A stretch of 64,000 nucleotides of DNA from Isoetes taiwanensis (lineage: Eukaryota > Streptophyta > Lycopodiopsida > Isoetales > Isoetaceae). The position numbers and the translations under genes are program-made. Below are positions 60,055 to 64,000 of this stretch, piece by piece; the first letter of the stretch is position 1, and the number at the start of each line of letters is the position of its first letter. The stretch spans positions 1,559,409 to 1,623,408 of the forward strand of contig JAJEKV010000087.1 of assembly GCA_021234155.1 (NCBI GenBank), given 5' to 3'. The notes below the pieces were generated by a model. The model searched no databases. It saw only the letters and a list, made by a program, of their open reading frames with translations, and was not told the DNA's origin.

Positions 60055-60127
60055 TTGCATGTTGATGTGGTAGTTACAATTGTTGCATGTTGATGTGTTA
60101 GTTACGATTGTTGCATGTCGATGTGGG
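60055..60127. repeat. 28-bp tandem repeat, about 2.6 copies
   Basis: TTGCATGTTGATGTG starts at 60055, 60083 and 60111, giving a period of 28 bp with few changes. Confidence 0.85.
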
Positions 60128-60689
60128 AAGGGCTGCGATTAGTTTTATATGAAATTTATCCATGGAATTCAAGCCCCATTGGGTGGATGCACAGGTAAGA
60201 GACCATGTGAGAAGAGTTCATGGTTTATTAAGTATATTTGTTCTATCTATAAGGTTGTTTGTCTATCATTAATGTTTCTTCAAGTTTCATGAAAATGGAA
60301 GGAAGGAAGGAAGAAATGTAAGTGGGCCAAAAGAGTGTACATTAAGACGTTTTTTATGGTTCATGGTTATAGTGAAGGTTGTTTATTGTTTAAAAGCAAT
60401 TATTAAATAACCTAATATTCATGGCTGTAAAAATTCCACGATTATAATCGAGAAAACCCAAGGTAATTATTTATGATCCTAGAAATTGATCATTGAGTAA
60501 ATGGGTGGGTCGCCACTAGGAGATCTAGTTGTTGTATAGGGTTTATTATTCGAATTATATTGTTCTTGTGATGCAAGTGCAAGTACGATCCAAAGAGATT
60601 TATTTTAGATGTAGCGGGCATAAGTTACGTATAATGCAATGCTCAAAGACATCTCTCCATGTGGGGCTCCAATAACTAAAGTCTATCCC

Positions 60690-62100
60690 CAAATAACATG
60701 CATGACCACACGGGGAAAATGAGTCCAACAATAACTAGTCACCCTAAATTTGCCAACTTAGATGCATTTCAATTTGATCTCAAACCCTGGATAAGTTACA
60801 AAGAACAATATCTTCGTCCATGTAGTAATGCATGTCAGAAGAAAAGTCTGAGCTCAAGAAACATGCATGACCGTGGGAGACAAAACACCTAGTTTATTCA
60901 ACTGCATCACCTCCATAAATTCCAAATCATTACCGTAGCTAGCAAGCAAGCAAGTTCCATAATATGCACATCCTAGCACCAGCTCTCCATGCAAACATTC
61001 CCAGACTGTTCCCCTTCAATAAATCAGACCATCACATTAAACAACATGCAAGCAAGCTACACAACTTAATTTCATACCAAACCCTCTATAAGTTACAAAT
61101 AATACTATCTTCACCTATCTAGTAATCCACAACAGCATGTCCCTGCGAGGCAAAGCAACTAGTTTATCCAACTGTGTCACACGTCTCACAGTATAAACAA
61201 GACTCTAGTGTAGATTATAACATCTCTCTACTAGTATATGCATTGTTAAAGCAATTCGAAAGATTTAAAATCCAAGACTAAACATACTAGCCTAGTTAGA
61301 TCTCACAAAGGATGGTAATGCAAGGCTGGGTTTAGTTCCACCCAGAGATCCAAAGATGCACACTCTAGCAACAAAGCTGCAAGGTAGATGCATGTCACGG
61401 AGGCCATTTCAAGAATATTACCCTGCATGGAAGTCCGAAGGCTATTTGCAGCAAAATCGCATTGCGTAAATTATCCGAATGGTCACTTTAAATAACATCA
61501 TGGAGGCAAGCTTCAGAATATGCACAGGTTAGCAGCATATTACCCTGCATGGAAGTCCGACGACTATTTCCACCAAAATCGCATTGCATAAATAATCCGA
61601 ATAATCACTTTAAATAGCATCATTGAGGCAAGCTTCAGAATATGTGAAAACATATATGGCAGCCAAGGCATGCGTTTAATTCAAACTTGCAAGATAGATG
61701 CATGTTACAAGCACCTAGTTTAATACCCTAAGGCCAGGCAATAACGGTCAATAACTACTAATCTAGCAAATAATTCTGTTTCCCTAAATAGAAGCCTAGA
61801 TGTTTCTCACAGCAAAATTACATTGTACAAATTCCACAAATCATCGCCTTAGCTAGCATGTAGATAAGCTCCAAAATATGCACGTTCTACCAGCACATCT
61901 TCTTGGATTCTTCGGACCTGTAAGAACCATAAGGACAATGGTATGCACAACTTACCAGCATAAATCAGTCATGCTAGCTCAGATGCATCAAACAGCGGAT
62001 ACAACAAATTTTAACAACAAAACTTTGGGAGAAAACAATTTTGGCAAGGGATCAGAAAACATATATGGCAACCAAGGCAATAGCCAGTCACAATAACTAG
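60690..62100. repeat. Region of diverged local tandem duplications
   Basis: The best pair is a unit of about 110 bp with a period near 122 bp, 61417-61525 and 61539-61645 (TTACCCTGCATGGAAGTCCG, CAAAATCGCATTG, GAGGCAAGCTTCAGAATATG). A looser third copy lies at 61785-61883. A second pair is 60765-60905 and 61072-61190 (ATAAGTTACAAA, ACTAGTTTAT or CCTAGTTTAT, CAACTG). ACATATATGGCAGCCAAGGCA near 61650 recurs near 62058. Non-coding. Confidence 0.75.
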
Positions 62101-63459
62101 AACACATTTGTTACCTGCTTGCCAGCAAAGCTTATAAGCCCACTTAAAAGATAAAGAAAATTACATGAAAGAAAATGCATGGCTTCATGGTTCAGGTAAG
62201 GTGACTTGTTCTATTACTGTAATGCAAAACAAGAGGACTTTCAGCGACTTGCCCGATCAAACTCCTTTGGATCATCGGGCGCCATTGTCATTTGACCGCC
62301 AAAAATTGGTTAATCTTCTTTAGCATCTTTGCTTTGTAGGCTATAACATAGTAATACGTGCCAGCCGAAGATAGCAATGTGTGAGACAAGATTTTAGCCA
62401 CAATTTGATATCTTCTAACCTTCTCAAATCGAGGAGAAGGATTGAGAATGTGAACTAATACAGTTGGGTTAGTAGATATATAAAAAAATCAAGCTGTAAT
62501 GTTAAGAATGAACAAAAGAACATAGGATGGGAAAAGATTGTACCAACCACTTGCGGAGGTCGTACCAAATGCAACAAGTCTTTAATGATTCAAGCATCAA
62601 ACCCTAAGATGGCAATCATGGAGCAAGATACTCATAACAATATATGGCGGTTTGTATGAAGCAAAGCCTATAGTAATTTTGCCGTCTTGTGTCCATAATT
62701 GATTTTGGCGAATTGAATGCATACTGGAAGCGAGATGGGCGAGGAACGAAAAAAAAAACAACGAAGAAAAAGAAATGGTCCTAGCCATGTGCTATGATGG
62801 GACAAAGCATATAGCACGAAAAAAAAACATGAATTCGCATTTTACGCACCATCTTTCATTAATCCAACTATACGGGGGCGGGGAATTCTTGTGATGAATA
62901 TTTGAAACCGATTGAATCAACGAAATCTGCGAAAGAGGCGAGAAAATTATCCCGTGACCTTCTCCATCTCAGGTGGCTCCGTGCCCATTTTTGGCCGAAT
63001 TTTTGATTTTCGGCCTTAGATTTGTAAAACTAGACATCTATATATTCAAGAAAACAATTTGGACCCAATTCGAGGGATATGTATAGTGGACTGCAATTTT
63101 TAAATTAGACCGGGCACTAAAACCTAGATCAACAATTTTTAAAGTACACGGACCAAGTTGATGTAGAGATAAAGATGTTTTTGGTGGCCCATTAAATAAT
63201 AATGGTAGTAATTGTAATTGTTAAATACTGGACATACATTAAAATATATCACACAAGGACCGGAGAAGTGCTTTTTATTGACAAACTAAAAATGTCGATT
63301 TTGAAGTGAAATGTTCAATAATGGCTCACAAATACGCGTAACGTAAGATTTTCATCCGCACAAAAGAATTGTCAAACCCTCTATAATTACAAAATTTTTC
63401 GGGTAATACACACTCTTGGCATAGATTGCCACCGGAAAGTTCTGGGGCAATATCTAAGC
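62101..63459. other. Intergenic, downstream of CPN60
   Basis: No coding evidence; one minus-strand frame of 63 codons (62597-62788) with an FFFSFLA-type hydrophobic start is not enough to call a gene. Confidence 0.4.
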
Positions 63460-63465
63460 TTTATT
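63460..63465 (-). terminator. Poly(A) signal of CPN60
   Basis: AATAAA on the minus strand, about 20 bp after the CPN60 stop codon. Confidence 0.45.
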
Positions 63466-63484
63466 CCATCGTATCAAATTAGTT

Positions 63485-64000
63485 TCAATAATCCATGTCT
63501 CCCATTACGCCCATGCCCGGCCAGGGTGCTTGCTTCTCTTCCTTGGGTAGCTCATAGGCGGCGCCAAGAGTAGTAGTAAGCAATGAGGAAACACCGCAAG
63601 CGAAAAGAAGATTGGATAGATGAGGAGAAAGGAATCAAAGAGAGATACTAGAAAAGGATGACCCAATCGCATCCATCGGCAGATCCGATGAGCTTAACAG
63701 GATCAATAATGCCAGCCTTTATCATATCTACATATTCACCTGCATCGTAAGACCATCAGTACGCTATATCATGACATGCCACATCTTCCCAGCCATTCTA
63801 ACCTTTTGCTGCATCATAGCCGTAATTCAAGTCCGCTTACTCAAGAAGCTTTCCAACAATAACAGCTCCTTCAGTCCCAGCATTGGCTGCTATTATATAT
63901 GTGGGCATGTACAACGACACAAGCACATAAGGTAACATCCAAGTATATCCATATGAAAGCATTCAAGGCACAACCCACCTTCAGCGCATTTTGAATAATC
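63485..64000 (-). CDS. CPN60: Mitochondrial chaperonin CPN60 (HSP60), C-terminal exons, partial
   Basis: Reading leftward from the edge: IIQNALK (63979-64000), intron; PTYIIAANAGTEGAVIVGKL, LE, stop, ADLNYGYDAAKG (63803-63905), intron; EYVDMIKAGIIDPVKLI (to about 63690), then a diverged SALMDA-like stretch and intron; GVSSLLTTT and ELPKEEKQAP, with a Gly/Met tail GMGVMGDMDY and a stop at 63485-63487. The DYGYDAAKGEYVDMxKxGIIDP block and the GM-rich end ending in MDY are diagnostic of group I mitochondrial HSP60, the ATP-driven folding barrel of the matrix. Breaks: TAA at 63837-63839 where the family has Gln (CAA); poor acceptors before PTY and GVSS; TEAVVVE altered to an AAYE form. Either a pseudogene or a consensus with errors. 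The upstream exons lie beyond the window. Confidence 0.85.

Noticed and set aside
1-64000. CRISPR array, operon or prokaryotic system
   Set aside because: No regularly spaced identical repeats with unique spacers, and the introns, poly(A) signals and plant families show eukaryotic DNA.

Overview
The window is nuclear DNA of a land plant with a large, repeat-rich genome. Spliced plant gene families (MLO, amino-acid permease, PPR) and nuclear genes for mitochondrial proteins (complex II anchor, CPN60) sit as small islands in decayed retrotransposons. The species cannot be told from the sequence. The chromodomain Ty3/gypsy remnant at the left edge and several divergent LINE pieces would fit a non-flowering lineage, but this is only an inference.

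Layout. 1.0-3.3 kb: decayed chromovirus pol (RT, RNase H, integrase, chromodomain). 3.9-4.9 kb: small LTR-like repeats (TRIM-like) with primer-binding sites and nested tandem duplications. 5.2-7.5 kb: a minus-strand gene for a mitochondrial complex II membrane anchor (SDH4-like), with a tandem array that repeats its 3' end and a 139-bp MITE-like element just upstream of its start. 7.7-10.4 kb: nothing recognised. 10.4-10.9 kb: PPR pseudogene. 12.6-14.4 kb: first exons of an MLO gene. 17.0-17.7 kb: amino-acid permease pseudogene. 18.6-20.2 kb: probable minus-strand solo LTR. 22.1-35.6 kb: LINE remnants on the minus strand, one split by about 8 kb of GC-rich, LTR-like material. 36-46.7 kb: long pyrimidine-rich arms around a short mixed-composition core. 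46,720-57,443: an almost intact non-coding LTR retrotransposon (LARD-like), with LTRs of about 2.6 and 2.3 kb, matching 5-bp target duplications and a LINE nested inside. 57.5-63.4 kb: mostly short tandem duplications. 63,485-64,000: last exons of mitochondrial CPN60 on the minus strand, running off the window.

No gene is intact as read. Several exons (MLO, SDH4-like, AAP) carry one- or two-base length changes, some in homopolymers, beside otherwise well-conserved protein. This could mean pseudogenes or an unpolished long-read consensus; the sequence alone cannot decide. Stops in the transposon integrase (TGG to TGA, CAG to TAG) and in CPN60 (CAA to TAA) fit C-to-T decay of methylated DNA. 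I did not find a clear new gene system. The most distinctive structures are the nested LARD/LINE, the duplicated 3'-end array behind the SDH4-like gene, and the fungal-like chromovirus remnant.
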